This document shows, piece after piece, positions 1 to 10,679 of a stretch of DNA of 64,000 bases. The DNA is taken from the NCBI GenBank assembly GCA_037102815.1, contig BTPP01000013.1:62001-126000 (forward strand). Reading direction: 5' to 3'. The stretch is from Neurospora intermedia (lineage: Eukaryota; Ascomycota; Sordariomycetes; Sordariales; Sordariaceae). Position 1 is the stretch's first letter. The number at the start of each line of letters is the position of its first letter. Under the pieces are notes generated by a model. That model was given only the letters and a program-made list of their open reading frames with translations. It searched no databases and was not told where the DNA came from. The position numbers were made by a program, and so were the translations under genes.

Positions 1-406
1 TCGACGAGACTTTCCATCTCCCACTTCCCACAAGTCAACCTCAAGTCAGTCTGGTCGCAAGTGGCTACCAAGCCAGCCGTGCGTGCCCGAAGTGTCGCCG
101 GTCAATCCTCCCACCAAGCGCGAGCTCAACAGGTCACATACTCTGGGCCTGCAAAGCGTCCGTGTCCTCAGGGGTAGTTTCACCAGCGACACCCAAAGTC
201 AGGCCAATCTCTTTCGAGCCATAGCCCAACAATGCGATCCCCTCGGTGAAACCCGCCCGCTTCGAGGGGTTTCAACTTTCGAGAGCCAGATAATGTCGGT
301 GCATAAACGTTGGGAGATGGAAGACGCGGATGCCTCGGCATTTGACTGGACCCTTCCATCGGATGGTTTCGGAGTACGGGGTACCGTTACCGAAAATGCT
401 CGATAG
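1..406 (+). CDS. 3' end of an unrecognised protein-coding gene
   Basis: A frame is open from base 2 to a TAG at 404-406 and runs in from the left edge, giving about 134 residues. No ATG lies near its beginning, so this is best read as the last exon of a gene starting outside the window. The encoded segment is hydrophilic and contains a stretch reading QANLFRAIAQQCDPLG; I recognise no domain. Coding status is inferred only from length and lack of stops, so it could be a chance frame. Confidence 0.35.
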   Translation, partial: RRDFPSPTSHKSTSSQSGRKWLPSQPCVPEVSPVNPPTKRELNRSHTLGLQSVRVLRGSFTSDTQSQANLFRAIAQQCDPLGETRPLRGVSTFESQIMSVHKRWEMEDADASAFDWTLPSDGFGVRGTVTENAR

Positions 407-2429
407 ATAGGAGGTTACTTGATGGATTAGGTATTCCATGTTGGGGTTGCAGAAAGGATAAGGTACCGAGCGAGGGAAGAAGCAACGAAAAAGGTTATTT
501 GGGCCGGTTGGTGACTTGGTGTAGGGATGTAAGGTAGCAAGGATTGGTGGTATTTTCGGATCTGCTGCTGCGTGGCTTTTTCGGCACACGTAGTAGTAGC
601 GCTGGGTTGCGGTACTGGACGGGAGAAGAAAAAAAGAAGGGAAAAAAAACGAACGAGAATGGATTGAAGCGAGTTCGAGTCCGGTTCAACTACCCATTAT
701 GGCTTGCGGACAGGATTTCGTCATCATGTGTCATCATTGTCATCCAACGGACGTCTATTATTTCCTATTATTTCCCCTATGTTCTTTCCTGGGTGCCGTT
801 GTAAAATGGTACAATGTACGGTAAGTGTAAGGTAGTAGTGGAAGGAGATTAGCTAGTAAGGTAGTATCGCACTGTGCTGCATTGTTCATCGTTCCTAGTA
901 TCATACAGTAAATACTACGTACCTCGGCCTTCCAAACACCGACCCTTCGATCCCACGTAGCAGCAGACACCATGTCAAATCGACATCGACACGCAAGGGA
1001 GGTCAAAGTGGATGTCGTCGTCGTCGTCGTCCGCATTGTTGTTGCGCCCCGTAGTAACCAAGGTGGGTACGGGCTTTTCCCCAATGTGTATCGTCCCCCC
1101 CCCCCCCCCATGCCCCGGCCCCATGGATTAAGTATTCTATTCCATTTGCGGAAATCATGTTCTTTCAAGAGGCCCATCTCTCTAGCGTACTGTGGCCGAA
1201 ATTGCGTGGTGGGTCTGGAATCGCACTGTGTTTTTCCCCTGACTTCACTTGCCTTATCGGTCTCGCTTCCCACAAAAAAAGTTGGTTCTCTCACCAGGTC
1301 CAGGACCCGACTCCAAACACTGGTAACACCTCCAGAGTAATATGGACTAGACTGAGTAAAGTTAGATATTCTGTAAGTCCTCTTGATGGTGTGAAACGGG
1401 TTTCAGAGGAGTCAATGCGTTGTGGGAGTCCAAGCATCGCCGTCAATGTTGTTACCTACAGCTGAAGAACGCCTTCGTTGTGAGGATCTGCTATCTTGAT
1501 GTAAGCGAGCCGTTGGACTTTGACAGACACTCTTCATTTCTGACGAATCGTAAGATGGCTCTTTGATGAGTAATGATCCTAATGCAGGAATCGTATCACT
1601 CAAGAAATCACCTCATCGTCCTCTTTCGGTTAAACCTTCTATCGTTGTCGACGCGGTGATTTGCCCAAATAACTTCTTCCAAAAAGATCGATCGACGAAC
1701 TCCAACCGTCCACCTCCCCACACCGACATGGAACTTTCCACAACCCATGGAAGCTGCCAACGAACCCCCACAGGTCAAGAACTGGAGGATGTGTTGCTAT
1801 GCCGACGTTCCCCGTACTATTGATCAGGCAAATTGGCCGGATCGACAGGGGACATTTCCGCTTCCAGTCTCCTCTATTTTTGGCTCCCGGCTTCCCGCTC
1901 GCTTATCCCGACCGTGATCTCGGTAACTCGGTAGACGTCCCCTCAGCCTCCCAAAATATCTCGCCTGTCGTTATATTACACCTGGCCCGTCCCCATTTCA
2001 TGATCTCGCCCTACAAATGTGTACATGCCCCCTATGCCTGCCCGTTATCTCCGGTCCGGCAGCCCTACATATTCCCGCTGATCACCTCATGTCTCGAGCT
2101 GCCGGTGCAATGCCAACCCGACTTGCTACTGCTACTGCTACTGCTACTGCTATTGCTGCTGCAACTACCACCACACGGGCGCCGAACAACAGGAGGAATG
2201 CTATCATCAAGCACCACGACAGGGACAACGAGAACATGATAGCGACAGAAAAGACGACCGTCACAGAGGCAGTCATACCGGCGACCATACTACTTTGTTT
2301 GCCACCATGAAGATAACTGTCGACCATATACCCAACAACGAAACACCAACAACACAATAACACATTCTTTTACAACTATACAACAACAACAACAATCCCG
2401 GCAACCCACACGGTTATCCGGCCTTCGCG
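407..2429. other. intergenic region with simple repeats
   Basis: No convincing gene. It holds a 15-base C run (1095-1109), a short GTC repeat (about 1012-1030) and a CTG/CTACTG tract (2124-2162). The last 100 bases are rich in CAA/CAC repeats and probably form the 5' leader of the gene starting at 2430. Frames of up to 178 codons occur here on both strands but are low-complexity or overlap each other. Confidence 0.5.
1095..1109. repeat. C15 homopolymer
   Basis: Fifteen consecutive C in the first intergenic region, the shortest of the four long C/G runs in the window. Confidence 0.9.
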
Positions 2430-4391
2430 ATGGGTCGTGGCGGAGGATTGGTCTTTACGGGCATGCCGCGGAGGAGAGAGGTCCTCGGAACCGGAATCAT
2501 TCGATGGGAAAAGGTTATCAACCCGGATGGGTCGGTGACATGGCAAGAGGCCCAACCTACTACGGCATCGGTCACTTCCAAGAAGGAAGAAAAGGGCACC
2601 AAGGCTGAGAAGCAAAAGCTCGAAAGACCAAGCTGGATTGAAACCAAGAAGGAGGCCGCCACCACCAACACGACATGGAAGCGGCCTGCCAAGGAAGTGG
2701 AGGACCTCACAGCACAGAAGGAGCCCAAGGTAGAAGAGGTGCGACCCAGACGTGCTTTCAGCTTTCACCAGACGGAGGAGAAGAAGGCCGAGCGGGCGGA
2801 GAAGGCCACCCACGTCGAGGAAGTCCGTTTCAGCTCGCCGATCCGGAAGGACGACGAAAAGAAGGGGGGGTTTGTTGCTGGACTCGCCACCAAGTTCGGC
2901 AGCACGAAGAAAGCAGAGGACATGCCCAACCCGAAGAAGGACACACCTCTACAAGTTGAGATTCAACCTACCTCTGCCTCTACCTCTACGCACCACACTT
3001 TCCTCCACTTGCCCACCGAGGAGAAGCTCAACACACCTCCACCCCCTCTCAGCCCACCAACAACAACAGAAGAGAAGAAAATCAACCCCATTGCCGACGA
3101 CTACTTCTCTCACTCCCACTGGTCGATCCGCGACGACAGCAAGCAAGAATCCGACGCCGAACTCGCCCAGCGCCTCGCCAACACCGAAAAGATCTTTCGC
3201 CAACAAGAACAAAAGATCCAAGCCGCTCTCGACAGGATTCGCGATCTGGAACGCCAACTTGCCTCGGGCTTCACGGCAACTGCAACCGGCGAAAAGGATG
3301 ATGATGAAGAAGAAGTCCAAACAGAAACAGGCACCACCAAAACATGGGACAACGAGTCCATCGCAGCCGGCGGGCGCGAATCCGGGCCACACTTTAGACA
3401 GCTGCATGGCAACCTCAACTCTTCAAAAGGTCCGCTCCCCTGTTTCTCTGGTGATGAACCGCCCTTCCATTATCGGGTTTTGACCGTCAACAGCCACAAG
3501 CCCCAAGTGAACAAATTCCCAGAACAGCGACACCACGAGGAAATCTTCATCAACAACAGCGACAGCGACGACAACAACAGCAGGACACCCAGTCCCATAG
3601 CAGTCACTTTCAACATCCCTGCACCACCAAAGCCAGCAGCTGCTCAAACTCTCAGCCCTCCTCCTCCTTCAAATTCCAAAAGGCAACACCAACTTCCCAC
3701 CAAGACCACCAACTTTTTGGATCCCATAACCAAAAGCCCACAATCCTTTGTCCTCCAAAGTCTCAAACAGGAACCCAGTATCCATACCCCAGCAACAACA
3801 AAAAAGAAAAATAAACCCCTTCCTCTCCTCCCCACCGACGCGCGCGCCATCCCTATTCGACCCAGTCTCCGATCGCCACCTTCTTTCTCACCCCTTTCAC
3901 CTTCTTCTTCATCCACATTATCGCCCACAACCCCCACATTCCCCCCAACACCGACATCACCATCACCTCTAGAGGTATCCACAGGGGCACCAACAACACC
4001 AACAACAACCCCCACCAAACCCTCCTTCTGCATCCCTGTCCCTCATCCTCCAAATTCTAGCGCGAATAGACCCAACAGACCAACCTACCACCGCTCCGTG
4101 TCCAACTTCAAAAACAAACTCAAACTCCGCCCGCTTACGCCCATTCCTGAAGAACCATGTCCGTTGAAGCGCAGGCCGCGCGTGAGGATGCGAAGGAGCA
4201 TGTCGCGGAGCATGTCGTTGTCTATGGCGGGGGATTGTGATGCGCTTCCTAGCGGTGATGGCAGGCCGGGGTCGGGGTCGGGGTTGGGACGGACTCAGTG
4301 CGCTGGAGGGGAGGGGGATGGATGGAAACATAAAGGGGAGAAGTGGAAAGCAGAGGGGTGGAGGTTGTTAGAGCGGGTTTGGACTAATTGA
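2430..4391 (+). CDS. large intrinsically disordered protein with short coiled coil
   Basis: Single-exon gene of 653 residues, unrecognised. The ATG at 2430 is the first of the frame, after a CAA-rich leader. The N-terminal 45 residues look folded (GTGIIRWEKVINPDGSVTW). A Lys/Glu-rich region follows to about residue 190. A coiled-coil segment lies near residues 240-275 (LAQRLANTEKIFRQQEQKI and onward). The rest is Pro/Ser/Thr-rich and disordered, ending in an Arg-rich part with an RSMSRSMSLSM repeat. Length and unbroken frame support a real gene; a scaffold or regulatory role is only a guess. No intron is needed. Confidence 0.75.
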   Translation: MGRGGGLVFTGMPRRREVLGTGIIRWEKVINPDGSVTWQEAQPTTASVTSKKEEKGTKAEKQKLERPSWIETKKEAATTNTTWKRPAKEVEDLTAQKEPKVEEVRPRRAFSFHQTEEKKAERAEKATHVEEVRFSSPIRKDDEKKGGFVAGLATKFGSTKKAEDMPNPKKDTPLQVEIQPTSASTSTHHTFLHLPTEEKLNTPPPPLSPPTTTEEKKINPIADDYFSHSHWSIRDDSKQESDAELAQRLANTEKIFRQQEQKIQAALDRIRDLERQLASGFTATATGEKDDDEEEVQTETGTTKTWDNESIAAGGRESGPHFRQLHGNLNSSKGPLPCFSGDEPPFHYRVLTVNSHKPQVNKFPEQRHHEEIFINNSDSDDNNSRTPSPIAVTFNIPAPPKPAAAQTLSPPPPSNSKRQHQLPTKTTNFLDPITKSPQSFVLQSLKQEPSIHTPATTKKKNKPLPLLPTDARAIPIRPSLRSPPSFSPLSPSSSSTLSPTTPTFPPTPTSPSPLEVSTGAPTTPTTTPTKPSFCIPVPHPPNSSANRPNRPTYHRSVSNFKNKLKLRPLTPIPEEPCPLKRRPRVRMRRSMSRSMSLSMAGDCDALPSGDGRPGSGSGLGRTQCAGGEGDGWKHKGEKWKAEGWRLLERVWTN

Positions 4392-5118
4392 GGGGGTGAT
4401 ATGAGGAATAAAGAGGGGAGAACTTGAGGGATGTAAAGAGTAGGATGGGGCTCGGAAGGGAGGATTGGGTCGTCGGAAGAGGGCAGTGATCTCGGGATTA
4501 CTACGGGCTGCCGAAAATAGGAGGGACACTCGAGTTTTGTAACCATTATTGTAACATCTGTGAAAAAGGGAACTGTAGAATATGAACAAACATATTATCA
4601 AAAGTTGGGAAATTTCCATTCCTGTGAGCATGTGCACGTACAGAGTCTTGTATCGATGTAGCCTCAATCACACAGTCAACATCTGGGTATTCGCTTTGCG
4701 TCCCAACGAAGATCAGGCTCTCAAATGTCCGTTAACTGTGTTCATTGCCGAACTTGGTTGTGAATTCCACCACGAAAAACACCTGGATTCATGTGCAATT
4801 CTTGTCTGGGCCCTTCCTTCATACCTTGCAGATGCCAGCCATTTCCGTGCATGATCCTTCCCATCTCTCAAATTCCACCACGACCTCAATCCTCCGTCGC
4901 TTTCCGTTTCAGTATCTGACACTTCTCTTCCTCTGCTCCTGCCATGACAAGTCCACGTCCCTATCACACCCACTGCGGTCGCTGTTCACAAACCCCATCG
5001 AAGCGCTGCCACACTCCCACTCTCGCCTCCATCCCCCTCACGACATGTGACACCGCTCAAAACCAGGTCGGGCCATTCATCAGAATGCTGGGCATCGACG
5101 CGTTCTCATTCTTGCTGA
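4392..5118. other. intergenic region between convergent genes
   Basis: It lies between the plus-strand gene ending at 4391 and the minus-strand gene ending at 5119, so it holds both 3' ends. Frames of up to about 100 codons occur on both strands but resemble no protein I know. No RNA gene or repeat is seen. Confidence 0.4.
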
Positions 5119-6183
5119 CTACTCCGTGAAAGAACTGCAAACGGTATCACATCTAGCAGGTTGCCAGCCTGAGTACAAAGTTTCTCGGCCGGAATAGGTG
5201 CCTGCCGGAGCCTCCGGGTCCGATGTGCATCGTTCAGTTGGTGAGTCAAATTCATCGTACGCGTGCAAAGTGACGGCTTTCCTTCGATGTAGCACCACGT
5301 GCGGCGGTACTGGAGGTGGTGGGTCGTCCGTATCTGGCTTGGGACAGTCTTCGTGTGGGGTTGGCGGCAACGGGCGGTGCAGCGGGTGTCGGCCGGTGAG
5401 AATCGGCTTATAGGACATCGGTAGAGGAGGTATCACATCTTGGAGCCGGTGGAAGAACTGCTCTCCAGTTGCTTCCTGGACCTTACGGTGTCTGGGTTTA
5501 TCGACTTCCTGGAGGACAAGAGGTACACAGGCTGTTTGTCCGCGAGCATCAAAGCTACCGACAGCTGGGTGTGATGTCGGTAAGGGATTCGGTCGACGTA
5601 GGCGCAACCCTCTTCCGTCGCCTCTACGCGCAGGAGTGGTAACAGTCATGAGGTTCCGGTCCTCTCTGGTGGTACGATGAGCTGTCGGCAAGTCCCTCGG
5701 TCCACGCAGTCCCACTCTTCCCTCGTTGTCTCTGGACACAGGCTTGGTGACGGCGCTGAGATTCCAGCTCTCTTTGATGGTTGGATGCGATCCCGGAAAG
5801 GCCCTTGGACCATGTAAAGCCCTCCTTTCTTTGGTTATTTCCGAATTCTTGGACTTGATATCGAGCTTCTCCTTTTTGACTCTTGGGAGAAGGATGTGAT
5901 GGGAAGCCTCGCTCTCGGAGCCGACTGCTAGGCCCGACCGCGTGTCCTTGTTGCCATGTCGCTCCTTTGCATCCGGTATCTTGCTACTTTTAGCCATGCT
6001 CGCCTCCCAGTTCTTCGTCCGGCATTGTGTGCAGATTCCTTGCTTCGTACACTGGAGATATATCGGGGTCTTTGTGCAGAGCTCATGTCTGTTGTTCTCG
6101 TGGAGGATGGGTGGACTGCAACGAGTCCCTCGGTATTCTGTGTGCCCACACATTTTGAATGCTGTTCTGGTGAATGTACACAT
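5119..6183 (-). CDS. Cys/His N-terminal orphan protein, member 1
   Basis: A 354-residue protein, read as one exon. I start at the ATG at 6183 because it places Cys at 2, CGH at 12-14 and Cys at 22, exactly as in the genes at 6807 and 47524. The frame is open 66 codons further upstream, but that part lacks this pattern. More cysteines follow at 36, 45, 51 and 54 (CTQC), so the first 55 residues probably bind zinc. Residues about 120-227 hold three copies of a 36-residue repeat. The C-terminus is Pro-rich and includes VVLHRRKAV, similar to VVLRRAKAI in its divergent neighbour. Function unknown; a nuclear or regulatory role would be a guess. Confidence 0.7.
   Translation of the reverse strand: MCTFTRTAFKMCGHTEYRGTRCSPPILHENNRHELCTKTPIYLQCTKQGICTQCRTKNWEASMAKSSKIPDAKERHGNKDTRSGLAVGSESEASHHILLPRVKKEKLDIKSKNSEITKERRALHGPRAFPGSHPTIKESWNLSAVTKPVSRDNEGRVGLRGPRDLPTAHRTTREDRNLMTVTTPARRGDGRGLRLRRPNPLPTSHPAVGSFDARGQTACVPLVLQEVDKPRHRKVQEATGEQFFHRLQDVIPPLPMSYKPILTGRHPLHRPLPPTPHEDCPKPDTDDPPPPVPPHVVLHRRKAVTLHAYDEFDSPTERCTSDPEAPAGTYSGRETLYSGWQPARCDTVCSSFTE
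5503..5826 (-). repeat. three tandem 36-residue coding repeats
   Basis: Within the minus-strand gene 5119-6183, motifs of the type LHGPRAFPGSHPT, LRGPRDLPTAHRT and LRRPNPLPTSHPA recur at intervals of exactly 36 residues (108 bases). Between them are related stretches such as SAVTKPVSRDN and MTVTTPARRGD. The copies have diverged, so the expansion is not recent. Confidence 0.65.
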
Positions 6184-6806
6184 GTCGACGACTAGCAAGC
6201 GTAAAGCGAGGCGCAAAGTTTGACAATGGCTTGTTGGTGTTTGGTTTGACGGTCTTGACAAGTTTGGTTGCGATGGAAAGCAGGTTATAGCTGAATGAAT
6301 GTGTTGGTGGATGCTGCTGTGGTTGCCGTGTTGCAATGTCGATGCAGGGTGGATGAATCGTACGGACGCCGTTATATTCATGCTGAAGTCCTCGGCCTGT
6401 CGCTATCGAATGTCGCTGAACAATGTCAGTCTTCTGGTATATACTGTCAGTTCTCGTTGTCATGTTGGCGTCGGCGGCCATCCAGGTTCTGAACAGTGAT
6501 ATTGTTCATCGCGGAGAGCGACAACACCGTAACGATGGCAACCATATATGGTCCACGGTCACCACTAGGCGACAGTTGACCTGAAGCACCTTAGGTATAT
6601 CGCATTGAGCATCGAAATAGACTTGACCCTCCTCTTATCTTCCATCATCATCACATATCATCATCCGAGCCGAACTCGCCCACGCACGTCAGCAGTGATA
6701 ATCCACGACCACACATCTTGCAATCATACTTCTGATAGCACCCATCCTAAACGATCTCTTCCGTGTCAGCGAAACTTCGTCAGTGTCCACCGTTCTCCCA
6801 TTGAAG
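6184..6806. promoter_or_regulatory. shared divergent promoter region of two paralogues
   Basis: About 620 bases separate the start codons of two divergently transcribed related genes, so both promoters must lie here. I see no sequence motif I can assign with confidence. The head-to-head arrangement suggests inverted duplication and possible co-regulation, which is inference. Confidence 0.4.
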
Positions 6807-8190
6807 ATGTGCTTCTACCGGACGAAGTTGTACAAGGCCTGTGGGCACACAGAGTTCCGCCGGTTTATATGCAATCCGGGGTCCGCCAACAATGATAGCA
6901 CCCAGTCGGATGTTGATAGCGATGGCAAGTGTACCTCAAGAGCCGCTTCGCTTGTGGCGAGCAGCCGCAACACTTTAACGATTTCGAGCGAGGCGTCTGC
7001 GGTCGCTGCCGTAAATTAAGGGGCCAGGGTAAAGGGGCGCAGCGGAAGAGCGAGGTTCTGGAAATAGAACAATACCACCAACAGCCAGGGCTTCGAATCT
7101 CTGTACCGGTAAGTGGAAGGAACGATAACTTTGCCAATACTCTCGATTTGTTGATGGTGTATGTGGAGAAATCGGATGCCAGCAAGTCCAAGGATGACCC
7201 CGAGCAGCTAATGATCAAATCGTTCTTTCCGAGGGTGGAAGAAACAATAACTATGCCGGCCTCACAGAGTTGCTGATGGTAGATTTCTAGAATCGCTATG
7301 TCGACGAGACCAAGCATGACGCGAGGACCGATAATGTCGATATGGTTCCCGCAGACGCAACGAAGGATTGGATCTTGTTCAAGGCGGGGATCAAGGAGGC
7401 GATAGAGGAATGTCGCCAAATACGTGAGGAGTACCAGTCTGCGCAATGTCAGGTCGGTCGCATGTTGAAGACCCTCAACAGTCAAGGAGAGCATCGCCCG
7501 GTGGACATCAGTGACAAAGTTGAACTTCCACCCACCAGCATCGAACCCAAGAAGTCAGAACAACCACAACATCCAAAGCAAGTAGCAACCCACCTGCTCG
7601 CTTCCCGCTCCAGCCCACGCCCACTCTCGCATTCGACGATCAAAGTCCGTGGGGATCTCCCTGCGGCAAAGGGTCGAGTCCGGTCCATGATTCAGGCCAT
7701 CAACGGCAAGAGTGAAGCCAGCCACATGGTCACCCACGTGGCCAACACCATCAGCCATCACCGTGGATCCGACCACCCAGCAAAATCACATCATCCCGTC
7801 GTCCGTAGAAAGGAGTCAACAATCGAGCCTATGCGGCGCCTGCCATGTCCCAAACCTCCAACTCTGACCAAGTCGGCAAAGCTGAAGGTCCTCACCCAAC
7901 ACAGCTTTCACAGACTACCGCCCATTCCGGAGGAGTCCGACTCCAAAGCCTTGGTGGTCGCAAATTCAGCCACAAATACGGTCGTCCTCCGCCGGGCCAA
8001 GGCAATCGAAGTTCGAAATCTCAATGCCTTCCACTGCCCGGTCAGGCAACCGCGCTTCGGGCTCAAGCGGGCGGTGTTGGCTCCGCCTGTCCCCAGGCAC
8101 TCGACGCCGCCAGTTACTGTACCCTGCTCGAAATTTGCGGATCTTGGGCGGCGTAGAGTGTCGAAACTGAAGTGGTGTTTTGTGACCTAG
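6807..8190 (+). CDS. Cys/His N-terminal orphan protein, member 2 (spliced)
   Basis: The ATG at 6807 gives an N-terminus with Cys 2, CGH 12-14 and Cys 22, the same spacing as the genes at 6183 and 47524. The frame then shifts across a first intron somewhere in about 6881-6942 (uncertain) into a frame with a GVCGRCRK motif, matching the CxxC of member 1. A strong GTAAGT donor at 7109 and an acceptor ending at 7290 give a phase-0 junction to the long last exon 7291-8190. That region may instead be two introns, 7109-7168 and 7235-7290; both models keep frame. The last exon is basic and Pro-rich, and its VVLRRAKAI resembles the C-terminus of member 1. Function unknown. Confidence 0.6.
7109..7290 (+). 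repeat. diverged local duplication spanning intron-like sequence
   Basis: Two similar stretches, about 7113-7160 and 7236-7282, share blocks such as GTGGAAG, ATAACT, TTGCC/TATGCC and TTGATGGT/CTGATGGT. The following exon-like stretches (from 7169 and 7291) also look related. The offset is about 122-126 bases. This suggests an old tandem duplication including one intron. Confidence 0.4.
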
Positions 8191-9308
8191 TTGGCTGGAT
8201 CTGTCGTCGCTTGTGGTCGCTCGTGATCGCTCGTCGGTCATCTTTATCTCTGGGGACTCTGAATGGCGGCGATCTCATCGAGGAAATATTTAGGTGTGGG
8301 GTCTCGCAAGGTCTTGCTCGTCGCGCAATTGGAGCTCCGGCTTGGGAGAATTCTTGCGGGTGAAGCACGGGAGATGAATTAGAGATCTAGACGACGAGCA
8401 TCTTTGGTAAGTTGAGGAGGGCGTCGTAAGCAGCGAGAATGGCGTGGGCTGGTCGTGTTTTGGTCAAGCGAAGCCGTTGGCAGGAAAATGCGATGGTGTG
8501 GGCGTCTGGATTGAACACATGAAAGGAGAAGAACGAGGAGCGCAGTTGGAGGGGAAGGCGGACCGGAGAAACTTGCAAAACGGGGTCACTTGCGGCCGGC
8601 ATTGGAATTGAAAGATACTGTATTGATAAGGGGAGACACCAGATGGGGAAAGACCTAACCTACCTGCACTCCACGATCTCATTGTGCTGACCAAACTAAC
8701 ACTGACATACCACAAAATAGTCCCCAGTCAGTGTCATCTCCCTTTCCCAATGCCCAGCAAAGTATTAGTCAAAAAGGAAAACATCTCCTCTGGTCAAACC
8801 TCATTCCACAGCCTACCAATCCCCAATCACACAATCACTCCCAATCTCCCGCAAGCCTGTCTCTTGAGTCTGGAGTGGCAATGGAGGCGATGAAATGGCA
8901 GTCGTCCGGTTTGTTATTTGGGGCCGTCATTCTTCAGTAGAAAGGCCTGTTATGTTGACTGGGCTTGCCAAAGGAATATAAGAGCAACTGAAAGTAGGGA
9001 AATTAGCAGAAGTGGAATATGGCTGTCATTTTAGAGTGCTTGCTCTACAGGTATTCAACCTGATACAAACCACATCTTGACTTGACTCATAAGTGGCAGT
9101 GACTCCTCCATCTCCAGATGTATCAACAGCAAGTGACACCATGTGTGTCGACGAAGCTTTAAAAGCCGGCTCTTTTACCTCCACCAACACCAAGTAGCAG
9201 CTCCTCCCCTCGCACCTCAACGCCTCCTTCTCCTCCATCACCATCAACTCCCCCATTTCTTCATCACTCCCCTCCCATCTACCCCCAACCTCAACTCAAT
9301 AGGCAAAA
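8191..9308. other. intergenic region with one small candidate reading frame
   Basis: Apart from the 71-codon minus-strand frame at 8387-8602, listed separately, no gene is supported. The last 100 bases before 9309 are C/T/A-rich, as expected of a fungal 5' leader. Confidence 0.4.
8387..8602 (-). CDS. possible small protein of 71 residues
   Basis: An ATG frame on the minus strand encodes 71 residues ending LLNLPKMLVV, with mostly C/G-ending codons as in neighbouring real genes. A GTAGGT donor-like site lies about 70 bases upstream, so it may be the last exon of a longer spliced gene. No family recognised; it may be spurious. Confidence 0.25.
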   Translation of the reverse strand: MPAASDPVLQVSPVRLPLQLRSSFFSFHVFNPDAHTIAFSCQRLRLTKTRPAHAILAAYDALLNLPKMLVV

Positions 9309-10679
9309 ATGGCCCCCTCCCGAACCTACACCACCTCAACAGACCACCAACAATGCCCCTCTTCCGTCGTCCGACGGCGTAACCCCCATTCCTCTTCTAA
9401 CGGTACCAACGGTAATCCCTCCTCATCCTCCCCATCCTCCCCATCCTCCTTATCCACCTCCGACTTGATTACTTCTAGTAGCCCCAACGACCCTTTCACC
9501 ACTTCTTCTACCACCTCTTCTACCACCAACGGCACCACCAACGGTGCCAGCAGCAGCACCAGCAATGGCAGTCTAAGTCTAGGCGGCATCCTAGTAACCA
9601 CCACCACAACAACCACCACGCGCAACGCCAATTCCCCTCTAACACCCATCCCGCGCGGCCCCGTAATCACTGGGCCCAGTCCCAGTCCTCTAAGTCTGGG
9701 ATCACCAGCCTTGCAACCGATGTCGCCGACCAGAAGTAGGGGAAGGGGTAGCGATTATGCTAGAGGTAGAGATAGCGATTATGCTAGCAATAGAGGTTAC
9801 GATAGTGCTAGAAGTAGAAGTAGTAGTAGAGTTAGAGGCAGGATGATGATGAATGGGAACACAAGAGGTGCCAGAGCGACTCCCAGAGGGGGGTACGACA
9901 CACATAGTGGTTTACCCCCGGCCCTCGGTAGTGGTGGAGATAGTGAACACTACTACAATAACTACCCCCTTATGAACCACCTGTACGGCTCAGGCTCAAC
10001 GCACCATAGCCGTTCATCACGTGGTGCTGCTAGGGGTAGAGCTCGTGGTGTTGCGGTTGCGTACAGCGGATATGCTGGTTTTTCGGATGGCCCTCCAAAT
10101 GGGGTCAATGGCGTTTATGGCTCCAGGGGCGGTCACAACTCTTATGGCTCTCATGGCTCCCTTAACGGCGTCAGTAGCGTCAACGGCATCAACGGCATCA
10201 ACCGACCAAACAGCCCCAACAACCCTAACAACCCCAACGGTGGAAGAACAAGGGGAACCGCAAGTGAAGGAGTAACAGGAACAGGAACAAGAACATCAAT
10301 AGGACCCCCATCCTACTCCATCTACACTCAACGAGCCATGGCTGCCGCCGCCGCTGCAAATCGCGGTACAAGTAGAGGCGGACCAGGGCCAAATAACAAC
10401 ATAGCGCCCCCCGTCGTTTCGGTAGGTTTGCCTGATAGTTATTGGGCGAATGGTAATAGTGCCATGACTACGGGGGTGGATCCAAGTTCGAGTTCCAGTT
10501 CAAGTTCGAGGTTAAGTTTGAGTTTGAGTTCTGATGGTGGTGCTGGGGTTGTAATTGGGGGAGGAGGAGGATCTGGAGGAGGGGGATCTGCCGGAGAATC
10601 TGCTGGATGGGGAGGGAGAGCTGGGGCTGGGCAGGTAACGAGAACAGAAACTGAAAGGGGACCGGAACGGGGAGGTTAA
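9309..10679 (+). CDS. Ser/Asn/Gly/Arg-rich low-complexity protein
   Basis: Single-exon frame of 456 residues starting at an ATG in good context (AAAAATGG). The first 120 residues are Ser/Thr/Asn-rich. Residues about 140-175 carry RGRGSDYARGRDSDYASNRG-type repeats and RSRSSSR, resembling RGG/SR-rich RNA-binding tails. The middle has NGVNGVYGSRGG and repeated NPNNPN segments; the end is a Gly/Ser run. No folded domain is visible. RNA-associated or condensate-forming behaviour would be typical of such composition but is inference. Strong low complexity reduces certainty that it is translated. Confidence 0.6.
   Translation: MAPSRTYTTSTDHQQCPSSVVRRRNPHSSSNGTNGNPSSSSPSSPSSLSTSDLITSSSPNDPFTTSSTTSSTTNGTTNGASSSTSNGSLSLGGILVTTTTTTTTRNANSPLTPIPRGPVITGPSPSPLSLGSPALQPMSPTRSRGRGSDYARGRDSDYASNRGYDSARSRSSSRVRGRMMMNGNTRGARATPRGGYDTHSGLPPALGSGGDSEHYYNNYPLMNHLYGSGSTHHSRSSRGAARGRARGVAVAYSGYAGFSDGPPNGVNGVYGSRGGHNSYGSHGSLNGVSSVNGINGINRPNSPNNPNNPNGGRTRGTASEGVTGTGTRTSIGPPSYSIYTQRAMAAAAAANRGTSRGGPGPNNNIAPPVVSVGLPDSYWANGNSAMTTGVDPSSSSSSSSRLSLSLSSDGGAGVVIGGGGGSGGGGSAGESAGWGGRAGAGQVTRTETERGPERGG

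Noticed and set aside
2082-2363. 93-codon minus-strand frame over the CTG tract
   Set aside because: Its VAVAVAVA stretch is just the translated triplet repeat in the leader region of the 2430 gene.
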